From the NCBI GenBank assembly GCA_963748295.1, contig CAVVIH010000006.1, positions 558,001-622,000 of the forward strand: a stretch of DNA of 64,000 nucleotides, in the 5' to 3' direction. Source of the stretch: CAVVIH01 sp963748295. Lineage in GTDB: Bacteria; Acidobacteriota; Vicinamibacteria; Vicinamibacterales; 2-12-FULL-66-21. Positions 19,064 through 29,391 of this stretch are shown in pieces. Each line of letters opens with the position of its first letter. The first letter of the stretch is position 1. The position numbers were made by a program, and so were the translations under genes. The notes under the pieces were generated by a model. That model did no database searches and was not told where the DNA came from. It worked only from the letters and a program-made list of their open reading frames with translations.

Positions 19064-21722
19064 TCATTCGTAACGGAGGGCGGCGATCGGGTCGACCGCG
19101 GTTGCGCGCCGCGCGGGGACCAGGGCGGCGAGCACGGCGATCACGGCCAGCAGCGTGGACATCGTCGCGTAGACACGCCAGTCGGAGGGTGCAACGCCAA
19201 ACAGCAGTGCCTTCAGGGCACTGCCGAGCAGCCACGCGATCGCGAGGCCCGGCACGAGGCCGGCCAGAAGCAGCGAGCGGACCTGGCGCATGACGAGCGC
19301 GGCGACCTCGATGCGCCGCGCGCCAAGCGCCATGCGAATGCCAATCTCCCTGGTGCGCTGCGCAAACGTATACGAGATGACGCCATAGACGCCGACCGCG
19401 GCAAGCAGCAGGGTCAGCGCGCCGAGGACAGAAACGAACGAGGCAGTGATCGTGTGCGGCGCGGTCACGTGGCCGATCAACGCTTGCATCGTGAAAACGC
19501 GGGAGAGCGGCTCCGCCGGATCCAGCGCCGTGACCGCGCTGCGTACGGTCTCCACCAGCGCTTCAGGGTCGCCGGCGGCGCGGACCACGATCGTCATGTC
19601 GCGAGTGGGGCGCTGCGCGTACGAAACGTAGATCTGCGGCTCGCCCGAGTCGCTGCTCTCGTAATTCTTCACGTTGCCGACGATGCCGACAATCGTCCAG
19701 AGATCCTGGGACGAAGGTCCGAGCAGCAGCGTGCGTCCGATCGCGGGGCGGCCGTCGAAGTACCGGCTCGCGAGCGTTTCGTTGATCACGGCGACCTTTG
19801 CCGCGTCCGCAGTATCGCTCTCGTCCACGAACCGGCCCTCGATGGTTCGAAGCCCGAGAGTCGCCGCGTAGCGTGGTGTCACCGCGTTGATGGCCGCAAA
19901 CGGCACGTCCTTCGTTGCCGGATCCCTGCGGCCGTCGACGAAGAACTCGAGCGACCCGCCGGCGTTGCTGAACGGCACGAGTGTCCCCGACGCAGCGCTC
20001 TCGATTCCCGGACGTCCATTGAGGCTTGCCGTCAATCGCTCGTAGAAGTCGCGCGATGCCGGGCCGTCCCGATACCGTTCTTCATCGAGCTCCAGGCGGA
20101 ACGTCAGCAGCCGTCGTGTATCGAACCCGAGATCGGCGGTGCTGAGGTTGCGTGCGCTCCGCACCAGCAGCGCGGAGGAGATGAGCACGCCAAGCGCGAG
20201 CGCGATTTCGAAGGCGACCAGTCCGCTGCGCAGCCTCCCGGCCGCATAGCTGGTCGACGTACGGACCGATCCGTCGCGTAGATCGCTGTTGAGATCGGCC
20301 CTCGAGCCCGTCCAGGCGGGCAGGAGCCCCGAAACGATTGCGCAGACAATGCCGATCGAGATTGCAAACAACAGAACCGCGCCGTCGATCGGCAGCACAC
20401 CGTAATTCCGCAGATACCCCCTGTTGTCCGCCGGAATGGAGTTCGTCATCCAATTGGTCCCGTAGAACGCCAGGGCGACGGCGATGGCGCTGGCGATCGA
20501 AAAGAGCACGATGTGCTCCACGAGCCATTGCCGGACGATCCTCGCCCTCGACGCGCCGAGCGCCAGGCGTACCGCCATCTCGTGCCGGCGATCGGTTGCC
20601 CGCGCAAGCATGATGTTCGTGACGTTCACGCACGCGATCAGCAGGAAGCATCCAACCATCGCGAAGAGGACGGGCACGACGAAGCCCGCGTCATGGTGCA
20701 GACGGACCTCGTCGGCCAGCGTCAATATGCGCACGCCCCGGCTGGCGTTCGTCTGCGGATAGGTGTCGCTCAGCCTGCGCGCTATCCCGGCGAGCTCACC
20801 CCGCGCCTGTTCGATCGTGTATCCGGATCGGAGACGACCGACGCCGGTCAGCGACCGGGTCTGCCGGTCGGCCGCCTCGCTTGGCGAAAAAGCGAGCGGC
20901 GTCCAGACGTTGATTGGGCCCAGCAACGTGAAGTGAAAGTCATGCGGGAGCACGCCGACAACCGTGTAGGCTTCGCCGTCGATCCGTATGCTGCGGCCGA
21001 TGACGCCGGGGTCCGACTGGAACCGCTCCCGCCAGAGACCCTCTCCCAGCACCGCGACATGATGACGGTCAGCTTCGACGTCCACGGGCCCGAAGACCCG
21101 GCCGAGCGCCGCTCGGGCGCCAAGGACCGCGAAGAAGTCGGGCGTGACCTGAGCGCCCCTCACGCGATCGGCGCGATCGCCGCCGGTCAGGCGCACGTCT
21201 CCGCGGCGGTAGGCGGCAAGGCCCTCGAACGCGTGCGCCTCGCGCTGCCAGTCCAGAAAGTCAGCCGTGCTCAGCACTCTCGAATCGCCCGTCCTGATGT
21301 CCATGCCACGCACGTCGGCGAGGGTGTCGGGACGTTCGAACGGCAGCGGATCGAGGATCCACGCTTTCAGCATGCTGAACATCACCGTCGGACCGGCGAT
21401 GCCGAAGGCGAGGGTCACCACGGCGACCAGCGCTATTCCAGGACTGTGGCGCAGCGTGCGCACGGCATATCGCAGATCCTGGCCGAGCGTGGCCGCGGCG
21501 GGAATCCCGCGCTGATCGCGGTAGTGCTCCTTCAGCGGTTCCACGCCGCCGAGCTTCACCAGCGCCGCGCGCCGCGCGTCATCCGGCGACATCCCCGAGC
21601 GGATGTTCTCGTCGGTGTGGATCTGGATGTGGCTCTCGATCTCCTCTGCGAGATCGCGCTCGCGCCGCCGCCGTACACAGCGGATCGAGAGCGCGCCACA
21701 GCCACCCGCGCGCCCGGCTCAC
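19064..21722 (-). CDS. ADOP-family (MacB/FtsX-like) permease, one apparent frameshift near its start
   Basis: A protein of ~885 residues in the Acidobacterial duplicated orphan permease family: a short cytoplasmic N-terminal region (RRRRERDLAEEIESHIQIHTDENIRSG), then two MacB periplasmic domains alternating with two FtsX blocks. It ends in PARRATAVDPIAALRYE. The C-terminal 842 residues are open from 21592. The conserved N-terminus lies in the same frame up to about 21680 and in another frame before that; removing one base near 21674 joins it to GTG at 21722 (SRARGWLWRALDPLC). That GTG overlaps the PadR stop as GTGA, so PadR and permease form one coupled pair. No ATPase gene accompanies it. 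Confidence 0.85.
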
Positions 21723-22066
21723 GAGACTTCCCCGCCGGAAGTCAGGAACCGCGCGAGAATCGCGGTCGTCTGCTCCCACTCCGCCGTTGTCGCTCGCAGC
21801 TGCTTCTGGCCGACCCGCGTCAGCCGGTAGAACTTCGCCTTGCGGTTGTTCTCCGACGTGCCCCAGGACGAGGTGATATACCCCTCCTGTTCCAGTTTCA
21901 GCAGCGCCGGATACAGCGTCCCGTAATTGACGGACAGCAGGTTGCCGCTCGTCTGTTCGATCCGCCGCCCCAGCCCGTAGCCGTGCAGCGGGCCCATGGT
22001 GTCGAGCGTCTTCAGCACCATCAGCGCGAGCGTGCCCTGCCAGACGTCGGTCTTCTTGCCCATCAT
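21719..22066 (-). CDS. PadR-family transcriptional regulator
   Basis: 115 residues with the PadR winged helix: GTLALMVLKTL, HGYGLGRRIEQ, VNYGTLYPALLKLEQEGYI, and the wing SENNRKAKFYRLTRVGQKQL. Short C-terminal dimerisation helix. The start could equally be the second Met at 22063. It overlaps the ADOP permease start by GTGA, the standard acidobacterial PadR-ADOP arrangement, and so probably represses this pair. The 10-base palindrome TGGCTAGCCA at 22076-22085, just upstream of its start, is a candidate autoregulatory site. Confidence 0.92.
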   Translation of the reverse strand: MMGKKTDVWQGTLALMVLKTLDTMGPLHGYGLGRRIEQTSGNLLSVNYGTLYPALLKLEQEGYITSSWGTSENNRKAKFYRLTRVGQKQLRATTAEWEQTTAILARFLTSGGEVS

Positions 22067-22075
22067 CGCTCCTAT

Positions 22076-22085
22076 TGGCTAGCCA
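22076..22085. promoter_or_regulatory. Palindrome upstream of padR-ADOP
   Basis: A perfect 10-base palindrome, TGGCTAGCCA, 10 bases upstream of the PadR start codon. Position suits an autoregulatory operator; short enough to be chance. Confidence 0.3.
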
Positions 22086-22177
22086 TATGAGGCTGCCACA
22101 TCTCCTATGGGAACGCAATATGAAGTTTCGTCGCCTCGGCCGGTATGATGGGCGCCCACAGCCGACGGAGAGGATCA

Positions 22178-23260
22178 ATGCGTGCATTGGCGGTGTTTCC
22201 CGCTCGCCGGGAGTTTCGGATCGTCGACGTTCCAGCGCCGGTTCTGAAGAACGAAGCTGACGTGATGATTCGGGTGCGTGAGGTCGGCATCTGCGGCACC
22301 GACCGCGAGATCGCGGCGTTTCACTACGGCACCCCGCCCGAGGGATCCGAATCGCTGGTGATCGGACACGAAGCACTCGGCGAAGTGCTCGAGGTGGGGC
22401 CGGCGGTCCGCACTCTCAAACCAGGCGACCTGGTGGCGATCACGGTCCGCCGCCCGTGCACCGAGAAGAGCTGCCCCGCGTGCCGCGCCGAACGTCAGGA
22501 TTTCTGCGTGACAGGGCGCTTTCGTGAGCGCGGGATCAACGAAGCCCACGGCTTCATGACCGAGCTCGTCGTCGAAGACGAGCGCTATCTGGTGCGCGTG
22601 CCGCCGACCATCAGGGATGTCGGCGTGCTCGTCGAGCCACTGACGGTGGTCGCCAAGGCTTCGATAGAGCTGGGGACGATCATCCGCCGGTTTCCGTGGG
22701 AGCCGGTGGGCGTGCAGGCACTTGTGCTCGGCGCCGGGCCGATCGGCCTGCTGGGTGCGATGATGCTGGAAGCGCGGGGCATGCAGACGGTGGTGTACTC
22801 CCGCGAGCCGGCCGAGAGCCCGCGCGCCGAGCTGGTGCGCTCGATCGGCGCCCGATACGTGTCCGCGGACGAAACGCCGCTGAACGCCGTCTCTTCGCTG
22901 GGCCCTTTCGACCTCGTGTTCGAGGCAGCGGGCAACGCCCGGGTCGCGTTCGGCACGCTCGATGCGCTGGCGCCGAATGGCGTGTGCATCCTCAGCGGCA
23001 TTCCCGGCGGACAGTCGCCATTCGAGATCGATCTGAACGGCATCATGCGCAACATCGTGCTGAAGAACCAGATGATCTTCGGAACCGTCAACGCCTCGCG
23101 CTCGACGTTCGAGGCATCAGTGCGTGAGCTCGAGCGGTTCATGACGATCTTCCCGGACGCCGTCAGGCGCCTCATCACACACCGGGTCAGCCTCGAAGAG
23201 ACTCCAGACCTGCTGCGCCAGGCGAGCGGCATCAAGCAGGTCGTGGTGGTGGCAAGCTGA
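22178..23260 (+). CDS. Zinc-dependent glucose dehydrogenase-like alcohol dehydrogenase
   Basis: 360 residues of the medium-chain dehydrogenase superfamily. Catalytic zinc ligands are in GICGTD and IGHE. Structural-zinc cysteines are in RPCTEKSCPACRAERQDFC. The Rossmann motif is VLGAGPIGLLG. The C-terminus (SIGARYVSADET...MRNIVLKNQMIFGTVNAS) matches the glucose-dehydrogenase C-terminal domain of archaeal-type glucose 1-dehydrogenases, so oxidation of glucose or a related sugar with NAD(P) is likely. ATG at 22178 has GGAGAGG at 22167-22173. It converges with the methyltransferase gene 2 bases downstream. Confidence 0.88.
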   Translation: MRALAVFPARREFRIVDVPAPVLKNEADVMIRVREVGICGTDREIAAFHYGTPPEGSESLVIGHEALGEVLEVGPAVRTLKPGDLVAITVRRPCTEKSCPACRAERQDFCVTGRFRERGINEAHGFMTELVVEDERYLVRVPPTIRDVGVLVEPLTVVAKASIELGTIIRRFPWEPVGVQALVLGAGPIGLLGAMMLEARGMQTVVYSREPAESPRAELVRSIGARYVSADETPLNAVSSLGPFDLVFEAAGNARVAFGTLDALAPNGVCILSGIPGGQSPFEIDLNGIMRNIVLKNQMIFGTVNASRSTFEASVRELERFMTIFPDAVRRLITHRVSLEETPDLLRQASGIKQVVVVAS

Positions 23261-23262
23261 CG

Positions 23263-24480
23263 TCACAGCTGAAACACGAGAAACACGCCGCGAAGGTCAG
23301 CGTTACTCGCGGGTTTCGTCATGATCGGCTCGTGGCCGAACGCCTGCTCGAAGTTCGGGTTCGCGACGAAACAGGCGGCGCGCCAGCCGCTGAAGCGCGC
23401 CAGGGCGCGGCCCATGTCGGAGTAGAGCGCGAGCAGCGTCGCTTCGCCGCGCTCGGCGCCGATGCGGACGCCATAGGGAGGGTTGAAACAGAAGACGCCC
23501 GGCTTCATGTCGCGCGCGGCGGGCAGCATGCGCTCGATGTAATCCGGAGTCAGCCCTCGGACGTCATGCTGTCCGACGACGATTGACCTCTCGTACGCGG
23601 GACCGGTCAGCCCGGCGGCGCGAAGGTTCCCCACCATCGCGGAAATGCACTCCTGATCGGCATCCAGCGCGACGATGTACGGCACTGTCCCCGGGAAGAG
23701 GTCGGGCGCTTCGTGGGGCAGATCCGTGAACGCGTTGAGACGGCGGAGCGGGAGGTCCGACGGACGACGAATGGCGGCGCCCACCGCGAGGCCGGCCGCC
23801 TCGATTGCGATCGTGGCGCCTCCAGCCATGGGATCGACAAGAGGCTCGCTACGCGCGTCCCACCGCGACAACATGATCAGCTGCGCCGCCATCGTTTCGC
23901 GCATCGGCGCAGGTCCTGCGGCCACGCGCGCGCCACGGCGATGCCGCGCGCCGCCGCCAATGTCGATGCCGACTACCGTACGCCGCGCTTCAGGCATTCC
24001 TGCACGGCGCACGACGAACACGACGTCCGGCGAGTCCTCGTCGACTTCGGACGCGACGCCTCGAGACGCCAGGGCCCCGACAACCGCGTTCTTGACAACG
24101 CCGCGGAGCTGGAGCGGCGAAGCCTCGAAGTCGGAAGCGGGACCGACCTCGACCGAGAGGCGCAGGTGCGGGCCTCCAGGGAGCCGGTCGTCCGACGAGA
24201 GCGCGGGCAGGAGGTGGTCGAAGAGGGGCTCGAGCCGTGTCGCAGCGCTCGACCAGAGGTCCCAGGAGACTCGCGACGACGTCCGATGGTGGCATGCCGC
24301 GACCCATGCGACGCGTGCGTCGAAGGGATAGAGCAGCGTCGATTCCCCCTCCCGTTTCGGCTTCTCGACGCGCACGTCGAACGGCGAGCGCATCACGAGA
24401 CGCTTCAACTCCGCCTCCATGACCCGGTTCGCGCCGCCGGAACCCGTCAGGCGCAGCTCGTTGCAGCGTCGCGCGCTCAC
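23263..24480 (-). CDS. THUMP-domain class I SAM-dependent RNA methyltransferase (RlmL/Trm11-like)
   Basis: 405 residues. The N-terminal half is THUMP-like; the C-terminal half is a Rossmann methyltransferase with motif I LVDPMAGGATIAIEAA and catalytic motif IV FCFNPPYGVRIG. The NPPY tetrad indicates amino-group methylation, as in RlmL (23S rRNA m2G2445) or Trm11. Starts with GTG, overlapping the upstream DUF1990 stop as GTGA. Cytosolic. The target nucleotide cannot be assigned from sequence alone. Confidence 0.87.
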   Translation of the reverse strand: MSARRCNELRLTGSGGANRVMEAELKRLVMRSPFDVRVEKPKREGESTLLYPFDARVAWVAACHHRTSSRVSWDLWSSAATRLEPLFDHLLPALSSDDRLPGGPHLRLSVEVGPASDFEASPLQLRGVVKNAVVGALASRGVASEVDEDSPDVVFVVRRAGMPEARRTVVGIDIGGGARHRRGARVAAGPAPMRETMAAQLIMLSRWDARSEPLVDPMAGGATIAIEAAGLAVGAAIRRPSDLPLRRLNAFTDLPHEAPDLFPGTVPYIVALDADQECISAMVGNLRAAGLTGPAYERSIVVGQHDVRGLTPDYIERMLPAARDMKPGVFCFNPPYGVRIGAERGEATLLALYSDMGRALARFSGWRAACFVANPNFEQAFGHEPIMTKPASNADLRGVFLVFQL

Positions 24481-25061
24481 GCGTCGCCCTCGCGAAGTAC
24501 CGCCTTCTTCATCGCGGCCGCGGAGTCGCGACGGAAATTCGCCTGCAGCGCGCGCACGATCGGCTGTCCGAGCCGCGCCAGCGTGGCACGCGGCCTCGAT
24601 GTTGCGCGAATCCGATACATGACCTCATCCGTGCCGGGATCCAGGAACACCTCGAACAGCTCCTCACCCGCCTCCGCATGGTTCGTCAGCGTTCCGTACG
24701 CGAAGCCGAATCGAACGCCATCAGTCGGCGAGCCCACCGTGTAGACGACGCGGCACCCGTTCAGCGACCAGAATCCGAAGTGGCGGATCAGCACCGCGAC
24801 GATGGTTCCAACCGCCACCGGCGCGCGGCGCGGAAACAGTTCGGCCCATCCAAGGTTGAAATGCGACCAGGTCAGCAACGCATCTCGTGCGCGCTCGAAG
24901 TCCGCCGTTCCCTTGCCGATTGGAACCAGCATCTCATCGAGCGCGTACCCAGCCGCCTCGCCTTTGACGATGCCAACAGGGCCGTACCAGAGCTGCAGCT
25001 CGCGCGAATCGTCCAGGAAGCGGTCTACTGCTCGTTGCGACGGGCGGTGAACAAAGAACAT
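24477..25061 (-). CDS. DUF1990 family protein
   Basis: 194 residues matching DUF1990 (YndJ C-terminal/UPF0548-like): WYGPVGIVKGE, TWSHFNLGWAELFPRRAPVAVGTIVAVLIRHFGFWSLNGCRVVY, and the C-terminal FRRDSAAAMKKAV. No signal peptide. Coupled through GTGA to the RNA methyltransferase gene. Function of the family is unknown. Confidence 0.85.
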   Translation of the reverse strand: MFFVHRPSQRAVDRFLDDSRELQLWYGPVGIVKGEAAGYALDEMLVPIGKGTADFERARDALLTWSHFNLGWAELFPRRAPVAVGTIVAVLIRHFGFWSLNGCRVVYTVGSPTDGVRFGFAYGTLTNHAEAGEELFEVFLDPGTDEVMYRIRATSRPRATLARLGQPIVRALQANFRRDSAAAMKKAVLREGDA

Positions 25062-25085
25062 GAATCCCGAGGAACTAGAAGTCGA

Positions 25086-25394
25086 TTAGCGCATCGACGT
25101 CTTCGCGAGGCCATGGCCGCCGATCGGCACGGTCTCCACTCTGTTGCTGAACCCTGCGATGAGCGGCCTTGCCTTCGTGATGGTCGCCTGTACGGCCGGC
25201 AGCGAGAGCGATGCCTTATGGCTCGCCGCGCTGTCCCAGACCTCGGTGATCCACAGCGCTTCGGCGTCGGCTGGATCGGTGGCAATCACGTAACTCAGAC
25301 ATCCGGGCATCGACTGGGTGGCCTCCAGCAGCATCGAGGCGAGCGCATCCCGCTGCCCTGCCACCGCGGTCATCTTTCCGATTAGTCCATACAT
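25086..25394 (-). CDS. Antibiotic biosynthesis monooxygenase (ABM) domain protein
   Basis: 102 residues forming one ferredoxin-like ABM domain: MYGLIGKMTAVAGQRDALASML, PGCLSYVIATDPADAEALWITEVWDS, HKASLSLPAVQ. It resembles YgiN/quinol-monooxygenase-like proteins, usually dimeric cytosolic enzymes acting on quinones or haem. Met at 25394 is preferred over 25421 because it aligns with the domain start; a GGAGAG lies upstream. Confidence 0.85.
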   Translation of the reverse strand: MYGLIGKMTAVAGQRDALASMLLEATQSMPGCLSYVIATDPADAEALWITEVWDSAASHKASLSLPAVQATITKARPLIAGFSNRVETVPIGGHGLAKTSMR

Positions 25395-25431
25395 GGTTGC
25401 TGCACTCTCCGTTGCTGGCACGCCTGGTGCG

Positions 25432-26851
25432 CTACCTCACTTCCGTCAGCCGTATCGACTCCCCGACACGACGGAACGCATCCTGAAAGGCGGCCGCATC
25501 ATTCTCCGGCACGAGGGTCAGGTAATAGAAAAGACTCCCGTCGACGAGAAACGTCGTGTAGACGACGATGCGCTCTTTGCCGCCGAGCGGTGACGGGTTG
25601 ACGAGCGGCGTCACGATTGCCGAGCGCTGGGAGATCCGCGTCGCCTGCTGCTCGCCGGCTTGGCGCAGCTCGGGATTGTTCTGCGCGACAGCGTTGAGCC
25701 AGGCGTTTGTCGCTTCCTGCAGATCGCGGGAAGCCGCTTTCGCGACGCCGAATTCGATGCCGTGGCTGAATACGGTCTGGCCGTCGAGCTGACCGTAGCC
25801 GTTCTCCGGGACGACTTTGATCGCGCTCTTCGACGCCAGGCTCGTCCAGTTGGACGGAACCGAAGCCTCGAACACCTTGCCGCCGGTGATGTCGCGATAC
25901 TGCGTCGACGGCGCGCGGCACCGGCTGGCCCGGCGTTCCCACCGACTGAGGGCCCTGGCTGCCGCTCGGCGCGTTCGCGCGCGCGACCTCACTCATCGTC
26001 TTTGCAGGGGGCAGCGACGCAAACGTCGTCTTGACGGTCTGGAAATCGCGGACGTCCGCGCGATCGGCGATCGTCAACAGCTCCGCTTCGCGGTTGATGT
26101 ACTCCGTCCTGTTCCCCGGGTTCGGATGGCTGCTCAACCACTGAGGCGCGCCGCCGCCGCTTCTCGACTCGCGTTCGATCGTCTCGAACATGCGCGCGAG
26201 GTCGCGCGGGTCGTAGCCCGCGCGCGCCATGATCTGGGCGCCCAGGAGATCCGCCTGTTTCTCGAAGTCGCGGCTGTACTTCAGGAGGAGCGTGCCAAGC
26301 CCGAACTGGCTGCCCTGGGAGATCGCCGCGCCCGCGGCGCCGCCCACCGCGGCGCCGCCGATCGCCCCGGCAATCTGGCCAAGCTGCAGCCAGGGATTCT
26401 GCGCTTTCGATGCATTGGCCGTCCCATGCCGCAGCAGCACGTGCGACAGCTCGTGCGCCATGACGCCGGCGACCTCGCCTTCAGCTGCAGCGGCGTCGAA
26501 CATGCCGCGGTGCACGAACATCGGACCGCCGGGCAGCGCGAAGGCATTGATCTCTTTCAGGTTCACCGGCGTGAACGAGTACTCGTAGACCGGTTGCTTT
26601 AGCTCCGGTGGGCCGGCGGCCACCAGCCGATCGCCGAGCGCCGACAGGTAGCGGGTGATTCGCTCGTCCTTGATCACCGGGTACTGCTTGAGAACTTCCG
26701 CCGCCGCTTCCCGTCCGAGCTGGACGTCCTGCTCGGGCGTGTACTTGTTCTTCGGCAGCTTTATCGCTGTCTGGGCGAGGAGCCCTGTCGCTGATACACA
26801 CGCCGCAACGATCACTGCAGCTGCGCGCACGGATGGTGAGCTCGTCGCCAC
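25432..26851 (-). pseudogene. M48-family metalloprotease (BepA/LoiP-like), one apparent frameshift
   Basis: A protein of about 472 residues. GTG at 26851 is preceded by AAGGAG. A signal peptide (to about residue 27) is followed by the M48 zincin with HELSH (zinc site 133-137) and a third-ligand region near FEKQADLLGAQIMARAGYDP. After QSVGTPGQPVPRA the frame shifts by one base near 25915; the C-terminal beta-rich domain then continues in the second frame (PSTQYRDITGGKVFEASVPSNWTSL...RRVGESIRLTEVR). The domain order is normal for periplasmic quality-control proteases, so this is probably a working gene with a sequence error. Confidence 0.82.
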
Positions 26852-26971
26852 GGTATGCTCCTTCGCTCGGGGGTCCGGCCATTTTACTGCGGGCGAGTCG
26901 AGACGGACTCCTTGCCTGCCAATCGCGCGCCTCATTGCGCTAATGATAGGATGCCGGGCGGAGGATCACGA

Positions 26972-27787
26972 ATGAAGAAGCTGGTCGTAACGGCGGCGCT
27001 GGTTGCACTCGCGCTCGTTCCGCTGCAGGCGGACCTCACCATCGTCCAGACGATGACGATGGAGGGGCCGATGGCGGCGATGGCGGGTGGTCAGATGCCG
27101 ACGATCACGATGCGCATCAAAGGTACGAAGTCGCGGTCGGACATCGCGTCGCCCAGCCTCAACATCGTCTCGATTGCCGACCTCGCGCAGAACCAGGTCG
27201 TCATCCTGAACGCGCAGACCAAGACCGCGCAGGTGATCACGCCGGAATCGGCCGCCGCCGGCCGTGCGAAGCTCGACCTGCCGAACATCGACGCGTCGTT
27301 CAAGCCCACGGGCAAGTCGCAGACGATCGACGGACAGCTCTGTCACGAGCATCTCTTCGCGATGACGCTCAACATGTCGGAGATGGGCAACCAGAGCCAG
27401 ATGCCGCCGGAAGCCGCCGAGATGATGAAGGGCGTCATGATGGTGATGAACGGGTCGATCTGGCTCGCCAAGGAGGCGCCGGGCACCTCCGAGTACACCG
27501 CTTATATGAAGTCGGTCATGAGCTCAGGCCTGTTCGGGGCGATTTCGGGCATGAAGCCCGGGGCGTCGAGCGGCGGCATGGAAAAGCTGATGGCGGCCGC
27601 CAGCTCCGCGCCGGGCCTTCCCTATCTCACCGAGATCACGATGACGATGGAGGGCACCGGCCCGATGGTCGACGCGATGAAGCAGATGGGGCCGATGAAG
27701 ATGATCCAGAAGCTCAGCTCCGTCAGCACCGACGCGATCGCCGACGACCTGTTCAAGATCCCCGAGGGCTACACGATTCAGAAGTAG
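26972..27787 (+). CDS. Exported DUF4412-like protein
   Basis: 271 residues with a signal peptide (residues 1-20, ending LQAD). Unusually methionine-rich (MTMEGPMAAMAGGQMPTITM, MKQMGPMKMIQKL). The pattern of early strands (MRIKGTKSRSDIA, VVILNAQTKTAQVI) and a C-terminal IPEGYTIQK resembles DUF4412 proteins. The abundant Met could bind copper or resist oxidation, but that is conjecture. ATG at 26972 fits a GGAGG at 26959-26963. Confidence 0.72.
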   Translation: MKKLVVTAALVALALVPLQADLTIVQTMTMEGPMAAMAGGQMPTITMRIKGTKSRSDIASPSLNIVSIADLAQNQVVILNAQTKTAQVITPESAAAGRAKLDLPNIDASFKPTGKSQTIDGQLCHEHLFAMTLNMSEMGNQSQMPPEAAEMMKGVMMVMNGSIWLAKEAPGTSEYTAYMKSVMSSGLFGAISGMKPGASSGGMEKLMAAASSAPGLPYLTEITMTMEGTGPMVDAMKQMGPMKMIQKLSSVSTDAIADDLFKIPEGYTIQK

Positions 27788-27844
27788 CCGTCCGCCCAAC
27801 GCTCCGGACTGAAGTTCGCCCGCATCGCCGCCGATACGGGGGGA

Positions 27845-28444
27845 ATGCGACTGCATCTTCGCCAGCTGGCTGGCGCCGCGTTCATGGCTGGCGGGATCGT
27901 CCTGATCGCTGCACCCGCAGCCGCTCAGAGCATCGGGATCGGCGGCCGCTTCGCCTGGGTGAAGGCGGACACCGATCTCGAGGACGACTCCGTCAGGTTT
28001 GTCGGCGGCCACATCCGGCTCAATCTGTCGGGGAGCCTGGGCGTCGAGGTCTCGATGGACTTTCACAGCGAGGACCTCGAACTTCTGAACCAGAAGGTGA
28101 AAGAACGCCCGATCCAGGCGTCGCTGCTGCTGAAGCTCGCATCCGGCTCGTTCCAGCCGTACCTCCTCGGCGGTCCTGGCTGGTACAAGCGCAGCGTCGA
28201 GCCGCTCGAGGGGCCGGCAGAAGATCTCGAAGTAACCAGCACCGAGTTCGGCTGGCACGCCGGCGGCGGGCTCGAGGTCGTCATCGGCCGTCATTTCGGG
28301 TTCCACGGCGATTACCGCTACACGTTCCTCGACTTCGGCGACGATGACGATGACGACGACGGTGGGGGGATTGGAGGCCTGCTTCCGAGTCTTCCCGGTC
28401 ACCGCGGATCGATGTGGACGGTCGGAGCGACCCTCTATTTCTGA
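27845..28444 (+). CDS. Small outer-membrane beta-barrel protein
   Basis: 199 residues, signal peptide to about residue 28 (APAAAQ), then an eight-stranded OmpX/OmpA-like barrel pattern ending in Phe (VGATLYF). A run of seven consecutive aspartates in a surface loop near residue 167-173 is notable and could bind divalent cations. No partner gene is obvious; the upstream gap is 57 bases. Confidence 0.8.
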   Translation: MRLHLRQLAGAAFMAGGIVLIAAPAAAQSIGIGGRFAWVKADTDLEDDSVRFVGGHIRLNLSGSLGVEVSMDFHSEDLELLNQKVKERPIQASLLLKLASGSFQPYLLGGPGWYKRSVEPLEGPAEDLEVTSTEFGWHAGGGLEVVIGRHFGFHGDYRYTFLDFGDDDDDDDGGGIGGLLPSLPGHRGSMWTVGATLYF

Positions 28445-28559
28445 TCCCTGAGCCCGCGCTTCACCCCTTCCAGCCTCGCGTGTCGTCTTTTTGCCGGCCC
28501 TTACGCCATGTCAGATGCGGGCGGATAGGCCACCCGGCGATTACGACACGGAGGACACG

Positions 28560-29342
28560 ATGCCACACCACCGATTGCCCGCTACCGCGGTCCGCGCGGC
28601 GCTGGTTCTACTGATCCTGGGCGGCGCCGCGGCCGACGCGCTGGCGCAGAAAGTCGTCACTCAGGCGTCCGCGCTCAACGGAAACGTCACGCCCGGCGAT
28701 CTTCCCGGCTTCCCGGTCACCATTTCCCAGCCCGGCACGTTCGTGCTCGGGTCGGATCTGGTCCTGGCTGATGCGAACACCATGGGCATCGAGATTCTCG
28801 GCAGGAACGTCACGCTCGACCTCGGCGGCTTCTCCATCAAGGGGCCGGGCGGGTTGGGGACCGGAACGGGAATCCGATCGACGTTTGCCGCCGCGGACGT
28901 GGCGGGAGCCACGGTCATCCGCAACGGAACCGTGTCCGGCGTGGGATCGAACGGCATTGACCTGGACGGCACCGGTAGCCGGATCGATCGGATCACCGTC
29001 GTCAATACCGGCGGCGATGGCATTGTCGTCGGGCCGGCGTCGATCGTGACCAATTCCCGCGCTGCGAACAACAACGGCACCGGCATTCTGGCCTGGGAAG
29101 GCTCGCTCGTCGAGAACAACGTCGCGGCGTCCAATATGCGGGGCATTGTCGTCGACTCCGGGTCCACGGTCCTGTCCAACACGGCTGTCGACAACCGCTT
29201 CGAAGGTTTCATGGTGCATGCGAGCGGCTGGGGCAAGAACGTCGCGTCGAATAACAACGGCGGCAACGGAAATCCGCAGTTCGTCGGCGCGGGCATCGCG
29301 CTGTCGGGTGCCAACCTGTGCGGCGGCGTCATCTGCCCCTAG
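28560..29342 (+). CDS. Exported right-handed beta-helix repeat protein (copy 1)
   Basis: 260 residues: signal peptide (to about residue 29, ADALAQ), the lead motif NVTPGDLPGFPVTISQPGTFVLGSDL, then parallel beta-helix rungs (ILGRNVTLDLGGFSIKGPG, GNGTVSGVGSNGIDLDG, ENNVAASNMRGIVVDSG). It ends GANLCGGVICP. It is paralogous to the next gene, with the same entry motif and a Cys-x(n)-Cys-Pro C-terminus. Met at 28560 follows GGAGG. Beta-helix proteins of this kind are usually extracellular, binding or cutting polysaccharide; no catalytic residues are recognisable. Confidence 0.85.
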   Translation: MPHHRLPATAVRAALVLLILGGAAADALAQKVVTQASALNGNVTPGDLPGFPVTISQPGTFVLGSDLVLADANTMGIEILGRNVTLDLGGFSIKGPGGLGTGTGIRSTFAAADVAGATVIRNGTVSGVGSNGIDLDGTGSRIDRITVVNTGGDGIVVGPASIVTNSRAANNNGTGILAWEGSLVENNVAASNMRGIVVDSGSTVLSNTAVDNRFEGFMVHASGWGKNVASNNNGGNGNPQFVGAGIALSGANLCGGVICP

Positions 29343-29391
29343 GCCATCGGCTCGTCGAATGTTCAATCATCTTTTCTGACGGAGAGTCATC

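Noticed and set aside
20513..22090. A 525-codon plus-strand open frame
   Set aside because: Antisense to the PadR-ADOP pair; no motifs.
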